Positions 32,141-42,508 of a DNA stretch of 64,000 nucleotides are shown here, in pieces. The position numbers and the translations under genes are program-made. This DNA is from Dugong dugon (lineage: Eukaryota > Chordata > Mammalia > Sirenia > Dugongidae), in contig CM057462.1 in assembly GCA_030035585.1 (NCBI GenBank), positions 99,035,234 to 99,099,233 on the forward strand, given 5' to 3'. Each line of letters begins with the position of its first letter. Within the stretch, counting starts at the first letter, position 1. Below the pieces are notes generated by a model, which was given only the letters and a program-made list of their open reading frames with translations, was not told where the DNA came from and ran no database searches.

Positions 32141-33975
32141 AAGGGCATCTATGCAAAACCTACGGTCAACATCATTCTTAATGGAGAGAGGCTGAAAACA
32201 TTTCCCTTGAGAACAGGAATAAGACAAGGATGCCCTTTATCACCACTCCTATTTAACATTGTGCTGGAAGTTCTAGCTAGAGAAATAAGGCAAGAAAAAG
32301 AAATAAAGGGCATCCAGATTGGTAATGAAGAAGCTAAACTGTCCCTGTTTGCAGATGATATGATACTATACATAGAAAACCCTAAAGACTCCACGAGAAA
32401 TCTACTGGAACTAATAGAAAGATTCAGCAGAGTAGCAGGATACAAGATAAACATGCAAAAATCAATTGGATTCCTATACACCAATAAGGAGAATGATGAA
32501 AAGGAAATCGGGAAAACAGTACCATTTATAATACCCCCTAAAAAAGATAAAATACTTAGGAATAAATCTAACCAGGGATGTAAAAGACCTATACAAAGAA
32601 AACTACAAAACACTACTGCAAGAAACCCAAAGGGATCTACATAAATGGGAAAACATACCATGCTCATGGATACGCAGACTCAACATTGTGAAAATGGCAA
32701 TTCTACCCAAAGCAATTTACAAATAGAATGCAATCCCCATCCAAATACCAACAACATTCTTCAAAGAGATGGAACTAATCATTAACTTTATATGGAAAAG
32801 GAAGAAACCCTGAATAAGTAAAGCACTACTGAAGAAGAAGAATAAAGTTAGAGGACTCACACTACCTGACTTCAGAACCTACTATATAGCTACAGTAGTC
32901 AAAACAGCCTGGTACTGGTACAATGACAGATACATTGACCAATGGAACAGAATTGAGACCCAGATGTAAATCCATCCACCTACGGTCACCTGATCTTCGA
33001 CAAGGGCCCAAAGTCCATCAAATGGGGAAAAGACAGTCCTTTTAACAAATGATGCTGGCAAAACTGGATATCCATCTGCAAAAAAATGAAACAGGACCCA
33101 TACCTCATGCCATATGCAAAAACTACTTCAAAATGGATCAAAGACCTGAATATAAAGCCTAAAACTATAAAGTTCATAGAAGAAAAAATAGGACCAACAC
33201 TACAGGCCTTAATACACGGCATTAACAGGATACAAACCATAACCATCAATGCACAAACCCCAAAAGATAAGCTAGATAACTGGGATCTTCTAAAAATCAA
33301 ACACCTATGCTCTTCAAAAGACTTCACCAAAAGAGTCAAAAGAGAACCTACAGACTGGGAAAAAATTTTTGGACAGTACAGGTCAGACAAAGGTCTAATC
33401 TTCATAATCTACAAGAAATTCCAACACCTCTACAACAAAAAGACAAATAATCCTATTAAAAAATGGGCAAAGGAAATGAACAGACACTTCACTAAAGAAG
33501 ACATTCAAATGGCCAACAGACACATGAGGAAATGCTCGCAATCACTAGCCATTAGAGAAATGCAAATTAAAACCACAATGAGATACCATCTCACCCCAGC
33601 ATTACTGGCACTAATCAAAAACACTGGAAATAACAAATGTTGGAGGGGCTTTGGGGGAAGATCGGAATGCTTATGCACTGCTGGTGGGAATGCAAAATGT
33701 TACAACCATTTTGGAAAATGATACGGCACTTCCTCAGAAAGCTAGAAATAGACTTGCCATTCTATCCAGCAATCCCACTCCTAGGAGTATATCCTAGGGA
33801 AATAAGAATCGTCACTCAAATAGACATATGCACACCTATGTTCATGGCAGCATTGTTCACAATAGCAAAACGATGGAAAGAACCTAGATGCCCATCAACA
33901 GATGAATGGATAAACAATGGTCCATACACACAATGGAGTACTATGCAACGAGAAAGAACAATGATGAATCTGTGA
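32141..33975 (+). pseudogene. L1 ORF2 remnant (RT and C-terminal region)
   Basis: Three large open pieces in shifted frames. The 32078-32644 piece is L1 from 32141 and has '[12 protein letters not shown]' and '[12 protein letters not shown]'. 33086-33721 has '[20 protein letters not shown]' and '[20 protein letters not shown]'. 33637-33975 has '[10 protein letters not shown]' and '[13 protein letters not shown]'. These match mammalian L1 ORF2p in order. The C-terminal CysHis-type region is present but frame-shifted. The endonuclease domain is missing because of 5' truncation. Confidence 0.88.
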
Positions 33976-35066
33976 AGCATCTCATACATAACATGGATGA
34001 AACTGGAGGACATTATGCTGAGTGAAATAAGTCAATCACAAAAGGACAAATATTGTATGAGACCTCTATTGTAAAAACCCATGAAAAAGTTCACACACAA
34101 AATGTAACAATCTTTGTTGGTTACCAGGGATGCAAGGGGTGGGGGCAAAATACCAAACAGGCAATAGATAAGTGGTATCTTGGGTGAAGGGTGAGACAGT
34201 ACACGATACAGGGGAAACCAGCACAACTTATGCAAGGAAAGGTCATGGAAGCTTCATAGACACAGCCAAACTCCCTGAGGGACTGAATTCCTGGGTGGAG
34301 GGCTGTGGGGACCATGGTCTCGGGGAACGTCTAGCTCAATTGGCTTTACACAGTTTGTGGAGACAATGTTCTGCATTCTACCTTGGTGAGTAGCGTCTGG
34401 CGTCTTAGAGGCTTTCGAGCCACAGTCTAGGATGCTCCACTGGTCTCATCCCTTTGGGAGCAAGGGAGAGTGAAAAGAACAGGATACAAGGAAAAGATCA
34501 GTCCGAAGGACTAATGGACCACAGCTACCGGGGCCTCCGCCAGACTGAGTCCAGTGCAGCTAGACCGGGATCACAGCAGAGGGTTCTGGACAGAGCTGCA
34601 GAAGGATGTAGAATAAAATTCTAACTCACAAAAAGAAGACCAGATTTGCTGGCCTAAAGGAGACTGGAGAAACCCCGAGAGTATGGCCCCCACCCACCCT
34701 TTAGCTCAGTGATGAAGTCATTTCTGAGGTTCACCGTTCAGCCTGGGAGTGGACAGCCCCGTAAAACCAAATGGGACTAATGAGGTACAGTAGTCCAGTG
34801 ACAAGGGCCAGAAGGCAGAAGGGGACAAGGAAGCTGGTGATAGGGAACCCAAGGTTGAGTAAGGATAGCGTTGATGCGTTGTAAGTTTGTTGACCATTGT
34901 CATAGGGCAACATGTGTACTAACTGTTAAATGAGAAACTATTTTTTTCTGTAAGCCTTCATCTAAAGTGAGAATAGCAGCACAATTGGAAGAGCGTAGTC
35001 GATGTCACTGAACTGTGCATGTAGAAATTTTTGAAATGGTGTATCTTTGGCTATGTATATTTTCAC

Positions 35067-35092
35067 AAAAAAAAAAAAAAAAAAGGGGGGGG
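35067..35092 (+). repeat. A18 followed by G8
   Basis: A poly-A tract immediately followed by eight G, inside the duplicated 3' end of the L1. The A-run marks a former transcript end. Confidence 0.9.
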
Positions 35093-35369
35093 TCGAGAAG
35101 GGAGAGGGTTGAATGTTGTGGGGTTGTTAACCAATGTCATGAAACAAAATGTGTACTACTGTTTCATGAGAAGCTGTTTGTTCTGTAAGCCTTCACCTGA
35201 AGTACAATTAAAAACAAAAACAAAAACCTGCTTTTGTAATAATACTTAAGCATTATTTGTCTTTGTCAATATTTTTACATTTACAACAATTATGAAAGCA
35301 ATTGGTATAAGTGCTGGTGCCTTATCACAAATCAAGGCAGTGCCATCAAACTGTCCTAGTAGTCATTGT

Positions 35370-36235
35370 ATTCTTCACTGCCACTCGCAGTCAAAAAATT
35401 GCCAGTTTCAGTTAAGACTGTCTTGATGAAAGAGCACCAATAATTTGAATAAATCTTCACCTTTGAGTGCAAATCTTTTTCATACTCTGCGTGGTGAAAT
35501 GGGAACTATGCATAAAGCATATCTTCTGCACACCAAAGTACAATGGTTGTCTCAAGAAAAAGCTCTTGTGCTGTTATTTGAGTTTGAGGCTGAACTAGCC
35601 TTTCTTTTCTTTTTTTTCTGGAACATTATTTTTACTTGAAAGAACAGACAATTCAGATGTAGGTATTTGACAGACATTTCCTGAAATATGGACAAAATGA
35701 ATCTATTACTTCTAGAACAACAACTGACAATATTTGTGATTTCAAGTGAAAATTAAAATTTTGGAAAACTTGTGTCTGCCTCCATAAACTTGAAAGCTTC
35801 CCAGTATTTAAAGACTGTTCTGATGAGACTGAAAGAGATATTACCGTATGTGATTTTTTTAATATTGTATAATGAAATGTGTCGACATTTGGAATATCTG
35901 CATAAATCGGTAAACCATTATTTTTCAAATGATATTACAAAATCATGCATGAGTTAAGGAAAAAAAGTGCAAGATATGGCAATGAATTTTAATGCAACAG
36001 AATACAAGAAGTTTGCTGATATGGTTTAAAATTCAATATTGCAACAAGACCTTAAGAAACAATGAGCTTTTGTGTAGTATCAAAGAATACCCAAAATCAT
36101 CTTAAAATATTCCTCCTTTTTCAAACTACATCTGTAAGGCTGGATTTTCTTCATATGCAGAAGCAGATATGAGAAACCAGATATCTTATATCAAGCCAGA
36201 AATTAAAGAAATTTGCAAAAATGTAAAATAATGCC
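35370..36235 (+). pseudogene. hAT transposase C-terminal remnant
   Basis: Decayed coding sequence readable in changing frames. It has 'LFHTLRGEMGTMHKAYLLHT' followed by 'KVQWLSQEKALVLLFEFEAE' (35470-35600), a hallmark hAT segment with the W in 'VxWLSxxK'. A middle part at 35770-35960 follows ('ILPYVIFLILYNEMCRHLEY'). The C-terminal dimerisation region is at 36125-36228, readable as 'NYICKAGFSSYAEADMRNQ' then 'IKPEIKEICKNVK'. Several stops make it non-functional. A domesticated host gene is unlikely given the decay. Confidence 0.75.
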
Positions 36236-36298
36236 ACTCTTCTCACTAAATCTGTTTTTTAAAAATACAGCTATTTTAATTAAAATATGTTATTTATG

Positions 36299-36355
36299 TT
36301 ATCTATAGGGTCACTATGAGTCAGAAGCAACTCAACAGCAGTGGGTTTTGGTTTG
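36299..36355 (+). mobile_element. AfroSINE 3' end, 5'-truncated, within hAT
   Basis: 'tatagggtcactatgagtcagaagcaactcaacagcagtgggttttggtttgg' is the AfroSINE tail only. ATGTTA occurs on both sides (about 36296 and 36357), which may be a short TSD. Confidence 0.8.
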
Positions 36356-36547
36356 GATGTTAATGTGTAACCAATTTATTATTGTTATTTTAAAATACAG
36401 TCAGAGATATTTGTATGTTTTCTTACTTTTACTTTTTAATGTGGTTAACATTATTAGATATAATCTACAATTTAAAAAGTTCCTTGGGTTATCAATAGTT
36501 TTTAGAGTACAAAGGGATCCTGAGACCAAAAAATTTGAAAACTGGTG

Positions 36548-36555
36548 CTCTAGAA
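36548..36555 (+). repeat. 8-bp TSD (right) of hAT element
   Basis: CTCTAGAA; compare CTCTAGAT at 32047-32054. Confidence 0.7.
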
Positions 36556-38395
36556 TCCTCCTAATTGAGCTGATGATGGGGAAGGAAAGTAAGAATTACA
36601 GATGGAAGTTTCAATAGATTGGCTCCAAAGTGACACACATCACTCCCACTTATATTCCATTAGCTAGACTTCACTCACACAGACACCTAGATGCAAGGGA
36701 GCTGGAAAATGTCTAACTGTGTGCCCAGGAAGAAGAGGAGAATAAATTGGAATACTGGGAGTCTCTGACAAAGCACTGAAAAATTGTAATGACTACCCCT
36801 TCCTAGTCATTTATATGTTCTCATAACTTGACGGTCACCCATCTCAGGGGTGCATGGTCTCCATATCTGTAATTATGATATGAACCAAAATTTGAACCCA
36901 TATCTACCTGATTCCATTCTCTTTCTTCTTTCTGCTTTGATATACTTCTTTATAGAAAAATGACTGTCCCAAATCAAAGCCTGGCCATTTAGATTTCTTA
37001 GAAAATATTAGATTCTATTACTTCTTATAGATACCTACTTTAATCCAGATAGGAATTTTAGGATTTTAGAAATGTTTAGATCTGAATTTAGATTGCATTT
37101 GTGATTCTGATGAATAGAGTGGATTTTATCTCACTGGGAAATGTCCCAGTCGAAATATCACTGGTGTTTAATAATCATGCTCAATCTCTTTACTACAATA
37201 AGGTGTTTATTTTTCTACTCTTCAAGTGTTGTCTTGGAAATTGCCCTGTCAGGTTCTATCATTTTTATTTGTAACAATATTTCTGTACCAGGCTTTCTAA
37301 CTAGTCTAGTTGTGATTTCTCTAGGAAGTTCAGTCTCTAGAAGAGGTAAATTTGCCATTACCTTCCATCTCAGTTGCTGTCATCCTACACGTCAGATATC
37401 TCATCAACTTCCTCTGGATCTGTTGTGATAAGTATACTAGACAATCTCCCTATTTTTCATCTTTCCTTGCCTCAGTCAAAACCATTCTACACGTTGCTGA
37501 CCAATGGAAACACTCCCACAGTTCATTCAGTGCTCCTCCAGTATCTACTGAATTATGTAAAAATCTTACTAGGGACGTATTCAAAGCCTCCTCTTATGTC
37601 TTGTCTGTTTCTCCCTTTATTCCCAGGTACTCTCTAAAGCTCTTACTGGACTGGACCACATTTGTTCTAACTTGCTTTACACTGCATCATCCCTTTATCT
37701 CTGTCCATGACTTTTCTTTCATCATCAATGCCCATCTTATTCATGCCCATTATCAGAATGCTTTTGATTCTTCAATGTCCCTCTGAATCATGCTTAACCA
37801 GATTATTTTATGTAACTTTTCCTTCTCTGAACTCCCCTTTTTAAAAATATTTATTATAAAGCCTTTATTATGTTCTTATTTTAATTTATATCTATTTGTA
37901 TACTTGGCTTATATATGAAATTAGACTCTGAATGTCCTTGAACGAAGAAGGCCTGCCTTGTTTATCTTTTATTCCGACAATGACATATATGACAGTTGTT
38001 CAATGAGTGATTAATAATCAACATTAAAATTGTTCCACATTCTGTACAATAGTAGGTAAGTGTGCTTTCTACTTTTCATCGTTTAACTAATTAATAACAA
38101 ATGGACAGTTTTGTGGGATTGAACATGATATAGAAAGTAAATGATTTTCTAAATCAGCAATTTCTTGGCACTATGATTAGAACAGAAACCTTCCTGCCCA
38201 CATGTGGACCTTACTTGTATTATAGTTGTGAACCAGACTTGCATTATAATTATTCTCCCAAATGACTTTTGTCTACATATGGCTTTTCAACTAGTTCAAG
38301 AACATTACCTTCATGCTGACCTACTCAGAAAGGTAATGAAAAGACAAAAAATAATTATTCTCCTTATAATATGAAGATGATAAATTATTCTGTTT
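36556..38395. other. unassigned; C/T-rich open region 37140-37790
   Basis: 37140-37790 is open in more than one frame (95, 144 and 87 codons), is pyrimidine-rich and reads loosely like an L2/CR1-type fossil. I see no definite motif. No gene called. Confidence 0.3.
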
Positions 38396-38660
38396 GGTCC
38401 TAGCATCTCTGATAAGGAGTTCAAGACCAACCAAGCTTATTGTGAAACCAGAGGAAGAGATGATGGGCTTTGTACATCAATATGGAAAGGTGTGGACTTT
38501 GTAGGACAGGCTGGCTCTCATTGAAGTCAAAGACCTGATCAAGGTTGAGAATGAAGAGCTTCTGGAAAATTGTATAGAAAGTCACCTTGAAGTGGAAGTG
38601 GCAGAAAGAGTAATTTTTGAGAAGTTCAAGGTCTCAGAAGAGAGAACAGTGCTCTAATTA
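38396..38660 (+). pseudogene. possible coding fossil, charged frame of unknown origin
   Basis: From about 38396 to the stop at 38656-38658 one frame reads continuously apart from a single TAG near 38502. It is rich in Glu, Lys and Val, with 'VKPEEEMMGFVHQYGKVWTL' before the stop and 'LIKVENEELLENCIESHLEV' after it. The composition is unlike the AT-rich flanks and no repeat family is recognised. It could be a fragment of a processed pseudogene or chance. I do not identify a parent protein. Confidence 0.3.
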
Positions 38661-38802
38661 TATGCTTTGTTTTTCCAAGTATAGGAAAAATCTTCCCAAT
38701 AATTTCCTATCACACATCAGAGACCACACTGCTATTCATTTTAGCAAGTGAAAACCAAAGAGAAATGTACACAAGGAAAAAGCAGCTTGTAACTCTGTTA
38801 GA

Positions 38803-39002
38803 GGTGGAGTCCCTGGGTGATACAAATGATCAAAATGTTCTGCTAAGTGAAAGGTTGGTGGTTCAAGTTCACCCAGGGATACCTCAGAAGAAAGACCTGG
38901 AGATCTACTTCTGAAAAAATCAGCCATTGAAAACAATATGGAGTCCAGTTCTACTCTGACACACGTAGGGTCGCCAGAAGAGGCTCCATGGAAACTGGAA
39001 AA
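38803..39002 (+). mobile_element. AfroSINE, long form (older variant)
   Basis: 'gtccctgggtgatacaaatgatc', 'gacctggagatctacttctgaaaaaatcagccattgaaaac' and 'cacacgtagggtcgccagaagag'. The body is nearly the RTE 5' UTR stretch. Confidence 0.82.
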
Positions 39003-39780
39003 AAGAAGACTCTTAGGAGACAATAGGCCCAGGCCTGGCCTCAAGTCTTTCTCAGGGCTATCTCTGAATAGTTCCTAGATCCTGGTCTGCCTCGTCTAGG
39101 TAGAAACCAACTTGTCTACCACTCCTCAGATTGCTCTGAGCATATCTATAAAACAGAGTTCAGGTTTACTGTTGCCATGACCTTTGAAAAAGTATAAAGA
39201 GATTTTCTTCCCCCTACGCCACCTTCTGATCCTATCTGGAGATAAAAGTCTTCAATACAACTGACAGTGAAAATGTACACTTCTTCCAGGGATACTCCGT
39301 CCCTAACCACAGGGGCATGATCTTATAAAACCTTCAGAAGGACAATTAAATTAAATCAAAATACAGTTGTCTTAAATCAGTACTTTCTGGATTATAGAAT
39401 TTTAAATGGTACCACAAGGTAAAATATATATATATTTGCTGCCCTCAATGACTTGGAGATGGAACAATTATATTGGCATAGAATAATCTCAATCAAGTGA
39501 TGACAAACTAACATTTCTGCCCAAATTCCAAAGACATGATGTAGCTTTGCTAAAAGAAACAACAGGTTTATATGACTAAACAGGAAATTTAATTTCTCCA
39601 TTTAAATCAACTACTTTACCACATTGAAGTATTCCTCAAGAATTAGGGCTTTATGTTTGTGTAACTAAAAACCCATCCAAGTGGTTTTTCTCTGACATAG
39701 GGACAATCAGGCATAAATTTAAGTCTCCATCACAAAGGAATTAAAAGACTTTAAAAAAAATAAAAATGTTAAATTTTTCA
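39003..39780. other. unassigned sequence
   Basis: No repeat or gene recognised. 'tatatatatata' lies near 39426. Confidence 0.35.
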
Positions 39781-40525
39781 TTATCATTTTAAAACAATTC
39801 AAGGCATATAAAAAAAGGAAGTGGAATAATACCACAAATGCCTATATAGAAAGAAAGCTAAAGCTGTAAATGAAGCCCCTTTTGTGACTCTCCCCAATCC
39901 TATTTCCCTCTTTTGCTTCACAGAGGTAACTATGCTATGAATTTGGTATTTATCATTTCTATGTGTATTCTTATAATGTTACTATATATATTTGTATTCA
40001 AATATATCTATATTTTTTGTTACAAACCTAATATAAATGCTATATACTGTACATATTCTTCTGCAACTTGCTTTTGTTTTTCAACATTGTAGATCTTATT
40101 AGTTGAGATTTATCATGTTCAAGCTTGAGTTTCTGGTTTATTAACTTTAACTGTGAAAAGATATTATTCCATTATACAAATAAGCTACCATTGATTTGTG
40201 TATTCTTCTGCTAATAGACAGGTAAGCTGATTTCAGTTTTTTATTATTAACAATGAAAATGACCTATTTGCCAATATTTAATCACCAAATGTTCAAAAAG
40301 CTCTTGACATTCAATCTCAAATAGACTCATTTTGTTACTTCAGTGAGAGTGAATGTATTTTCACATATTGGGGTCTGTCTATATCTGATGCACCGTTACT
40401 CCTAGGGTGTAGCTCACAAGGATACCTTGCTTGAGGACCCTATGTTCAATTTTTCCCCTTAGCCCCAGAAGGCTGACCCCATAATGCTCTACTGCCTTGT
40501 TAGCTCTCTGATGCTTTCAGTTAGA

Positions 40526-40571
40526 CTTTAAAAAAATATTTAAAAAAAAATTTTTTTTTAATATTTTAAAG
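40526..40571. repeat. 46-bp AT palindrome
   Basis: CTTTAAAAAAATATTTAAAAAAAAA is followed by its near reverse complement ending in AATATTTTAAAG, centred at 40550/40551, with only small length differences between arms. It could extrude as a hairpin. Confidence 0.85.
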
Positions 40572-40710
40572 GTTGCTTGGCTATTTTAAGTTAGGAGCAT
40601 TGGTTTGAATTACCTTTTTAACCATTACTGAATACAGAAGATTTGCTTTTTATATTGGTTATGGTGTTATCTTTGTTTCTCTCAAAGTTTCATTTTTGTA
40701 TAACCTTATT

Positions 40711-40720
40711 TTCTAGTTAT
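40711..40720 (+). repeat. TSD (left) of tRNA-Gly SINE
   Basis: TTCTAGTTAT, repeated at 41083-41092. Confidence 0.88.
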
Positions 40721-41082
40721 GAGGGTAGTAGTGGTTCAGGTAGAATTCTCATCTTCCATGCAGGAGACCCAGGTTTGATTCCCTGCCAGTGCATCTCATG
40801 TGCAGCCATCACTTGTCTGTCAGTGCAGGCTTGCATGTTGCTATGACACTGAAGAGCTTTCAGGGGAGCTTCCAGACTAAGATGGACTAGGAAGAAAGGC
40901 CTGGTGATCTACGTCCATAAATCAGCCAGTGAAAACTATGATCACAAGGATCTGATCTGCATCTTATCATGGGGATGGCACAGGATGGGGCAGTCTTTAG
41001 TTCCATTTAGTTCCATCGAGCATAGGGTTGCAATGAGTCAGGGATCAATCTGATGACGGCCAACAACAGCAATAACAAAATA
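40721..41082 (+). mobile_element. tRNA-Gly-headed SINE with RTE body and tail
   Basis: The head at 40723-40793 ('gtagtggttcaggtagaattctcatcttccatgcaggagacccaggtttgattccctgcc') follows tRNA-Gly(GCC), including the A-box TGGTTCAGGTAGA and the B-box region GGTTTGATTCC. The body at 40800-40950 ('cttgtctgtcagtgcaggcttgcatgttgctatgac ... gagcttccagactaagatggactaggaagaaaggcctggtgatctac') matches the RTE 5' UTR. The end ('catagggttgcaatgagtcagggatcaatctgatgacggccaacaacagc') matches the RTE 3' terminus. A 10-bp perfect TSD flanks it. Confidence 0.88.
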
Positions 41083-41092
41083 TTCTAGTTAT
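41083..41092 (+). repeat. TSD (right) of tRNA-Gly SINE
   Basis: TTCTAGTTAT, identical to 40711-40720. Confidence 0.88.
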
Positions 41093-42300
41093 ATTTTATC
41101 TTTTCTGAACTTTCCTCTACTGAGACTAGCTATTCACAGATATATTCTTTTGATGATTCCTGCTTTATAGTTTTTTTGTTCATATTTGGAATATATTTTG
41201 ATGTGAGTTAAAGTCTAAATCTCTTTTCTCCAAAAGCTTAACTAATTATCCCAATATCATTTATTAAATAAGCTTTATGTTCTTCTTTGATTTAGAATCC
41301 TCTTTGTATATATTAAGTTATTTTTTCAGATTAGTTTGTATTTTTGACTTTATATTTTGGCTCATTTTTCTATCTTCGTACCAATGTCACATTGTAATTA
41401 TGTTACCTTTTTATTAAATTTAATATATGTGGTGTATGACTTTTTTCATTAGATTTTTTTAAATCTATTAGCTATTCTCAAAAAGGCATTGTAATAGCCA
41501 CTTTGATAATGTTTTAAGTTGCATGAAGATTTTGTTTAAAATTACAAATAAAACAATAAATGAACCCAGGAATGATTGACATCTTTATAGTATTTAGTAT
41601 AGCATTTCCATCCAGAGTATCTTATTCATACCTCGGCTCTTGTTATGAGCTTCGAATGCCAGTTCTTTGAAACCTTGCTCTTAAGCAACCTGCTCAGCAA
41701 ACTGCACCTCTCTAAGCTCACTCAGCCTATTATCTGTTCTTCAAACACATTGAGACTCCAGTCCTATGACCACTCAATACTTTATCAATCCTATCTTTTT
41801 TTCATCTCCATTTGGATCTAGCTTTGACACTAGTACATCACTTTAGCCACTTAATTCCTTTTTTTCTGTCTTTCTGACTCATATATTTTCTTTCTCTGCC
41901 TGTATTAACTGTTGACAAAAGTAAACATCCTCATAGATTGATACCATTAGAGTTAATGCTTCTATATTGTACTGTTAATCTCTTTATCCCATTCTATACA
42001 CTATTTTTTAACTTTCCGTTTTACATCTCCTCAAACTCTCAGAAGCTAAGTTATTTTTACTCTTAACCCACAGAGAATCTAGACATCATCGCTCTCCTGT
42101 CACCAAATCTATACTCTTAATAGCATGTATACCTATCTTCTTTTCTTTCCTCTTCTGTCCCACCTCTTATAAAGGTGAGTCCTTCTGCCTGTGCTTGGGA
42201 TTCCATTCTTCTGCTTCTCCATCCATCCATTATCCATATTCCCTGTATCTTCAACATCTCTCTCTTTACTTGTTCCTTCCCCTCCTCATTTAACTAACCA
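41093..42300. mobile_element. old LINE-derived sequence, mixed
   Basis: 41100-41630 resembles antisense old L1 ('ccccaatatcatttattaaataagc', 'agattagtttgtatttttgac'). 41640-42290 is pyrimidine-rich ('ctcctcaaactctcagaagctaag...gagtccttctgcctgtgcttggg') and resembles CR1/L2-type fossil. No coding frame is intact. Confidence 0.4.
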
Positions 42301-42307
42301 CAATTAT

Positions 42308-42508
42308 GAGCCATTGGTGGTTCAGTGGTAGAATTCTCACCTTCAAGTAGGAGACCTGGGTTCAATTGCCTGCTGGTGAGCCTCGTGCACAGCCACCACC
42401 CGTCAGGTTTCAGTGGAGCTTCTAGACTATAGATCACAAGGGTCGATCTGTTGTGCATGGTGTTTCCATGAGTAGGTGGCCAACTTGATGGTAGCTAGCA
42501 ACAAAACA
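42308..42508 (+). mobile_element. tRNA-Gly-headed SINE, shorter variant
   Basis: The head 'ccattggtggttcagtggtagaattctcaccttcaagtaggagacctgggttcaattgcc' is close to tRNA-Gly(GCC). The body 'caccacccgtcaggtttcagtggagcttctagactatagatcacaagg' is a shortened form of the RTE-5'-UTR-like body. The tail 'tgttgtgcatggtgtttccatgagtaggtggccaac' is RTE-3'-like and ends 'agcaacaaaacaac'. Confidence 0.85.

Larger units (their letters stand above)
32141..35227 (+). mobile_element. L1 LINE, 5'-truncated, inserted in hAT
   Basis: It starts in ORF2 at the RT ('[14 protein letters not shown]') and runs through the catalytic '[11 protein letters not shown]' and the C-terminal region to a 3' UTR at about 34620-34970. 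After that a second 3' module follows (34971-35066), then an A18G8 run (35067-35092), then a repeat of the last ~130 bases of the first 3' UTR (35093-35215). The flanks 'aaaacagttttt' and 'aaaacctgctttt' may be a diverged TSD. Defective. Confidence 0.9.
32055..36547 (+). mobile_element. hAT (Charlie-like) DNA transposon, split by an L1
   Basis: The left end is 'aactagttcttaaactg...ggacctttggtgggactctaaaaccctttcagggggtctgcaaggtcaaaac'. The right end is 'gggatcctgagaccaaaaaatttgaaaactggtg'. The two form an imperfect terminal inverted repeat (AACTAGTTCTTAAA against CACCAGTTTTCAAA). An L1 (32141 to about 35227) interrupts it just inside the left end. The remaining 35228-36547 contains a decayed hAT transposase and a short AfroSINE. 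Family naming is not certain. Confidence 0.82.
39785..40720 (-). mobile_element. ancient L1 (antisense) fragments
   Basis: 'acatattcttctgcaacttgcttttgtttttcaacattg' and 'aaaagatattattccattatacaaataagctaccattgatttg' read like the antisense of old L1 3' regions. Diverged, family not assigned. It contains the AT palindrome at 40526-40571. Confidence 0.5.

Noticed and set aside
32149-32667. 172-codon minus-strand open frame with hydrophobic stretches
   Set aside because: It is the antisense shadow of L1 ORF2 RT (FADD region). The same shadow recurs at 55495-55857 and 56945-57277.
35370-36235. Domesticated hAT (ZBED-like) host gene
   Set aside because: Multiple stops and frame changes, no intact exon, and flanking TIR/TSD show an ordinary dead transposon.
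37140-37790. Possible gene exon: three overlapping open frames up to 144 codons
   Set aside because: Open in several frames because it is pyrimidine-rich, with no domain, no splice context that I can support, and loose resemblance to LINE fossils.
40723-40793. tRNA-Gly gene
   Set aside because: The match is strong by eye but the stem positions are altered and RTE-derived sequence follows directly, with TSDs around the whole. It is a SINE head, not a functional tRNA gene. The same holds for 42308.
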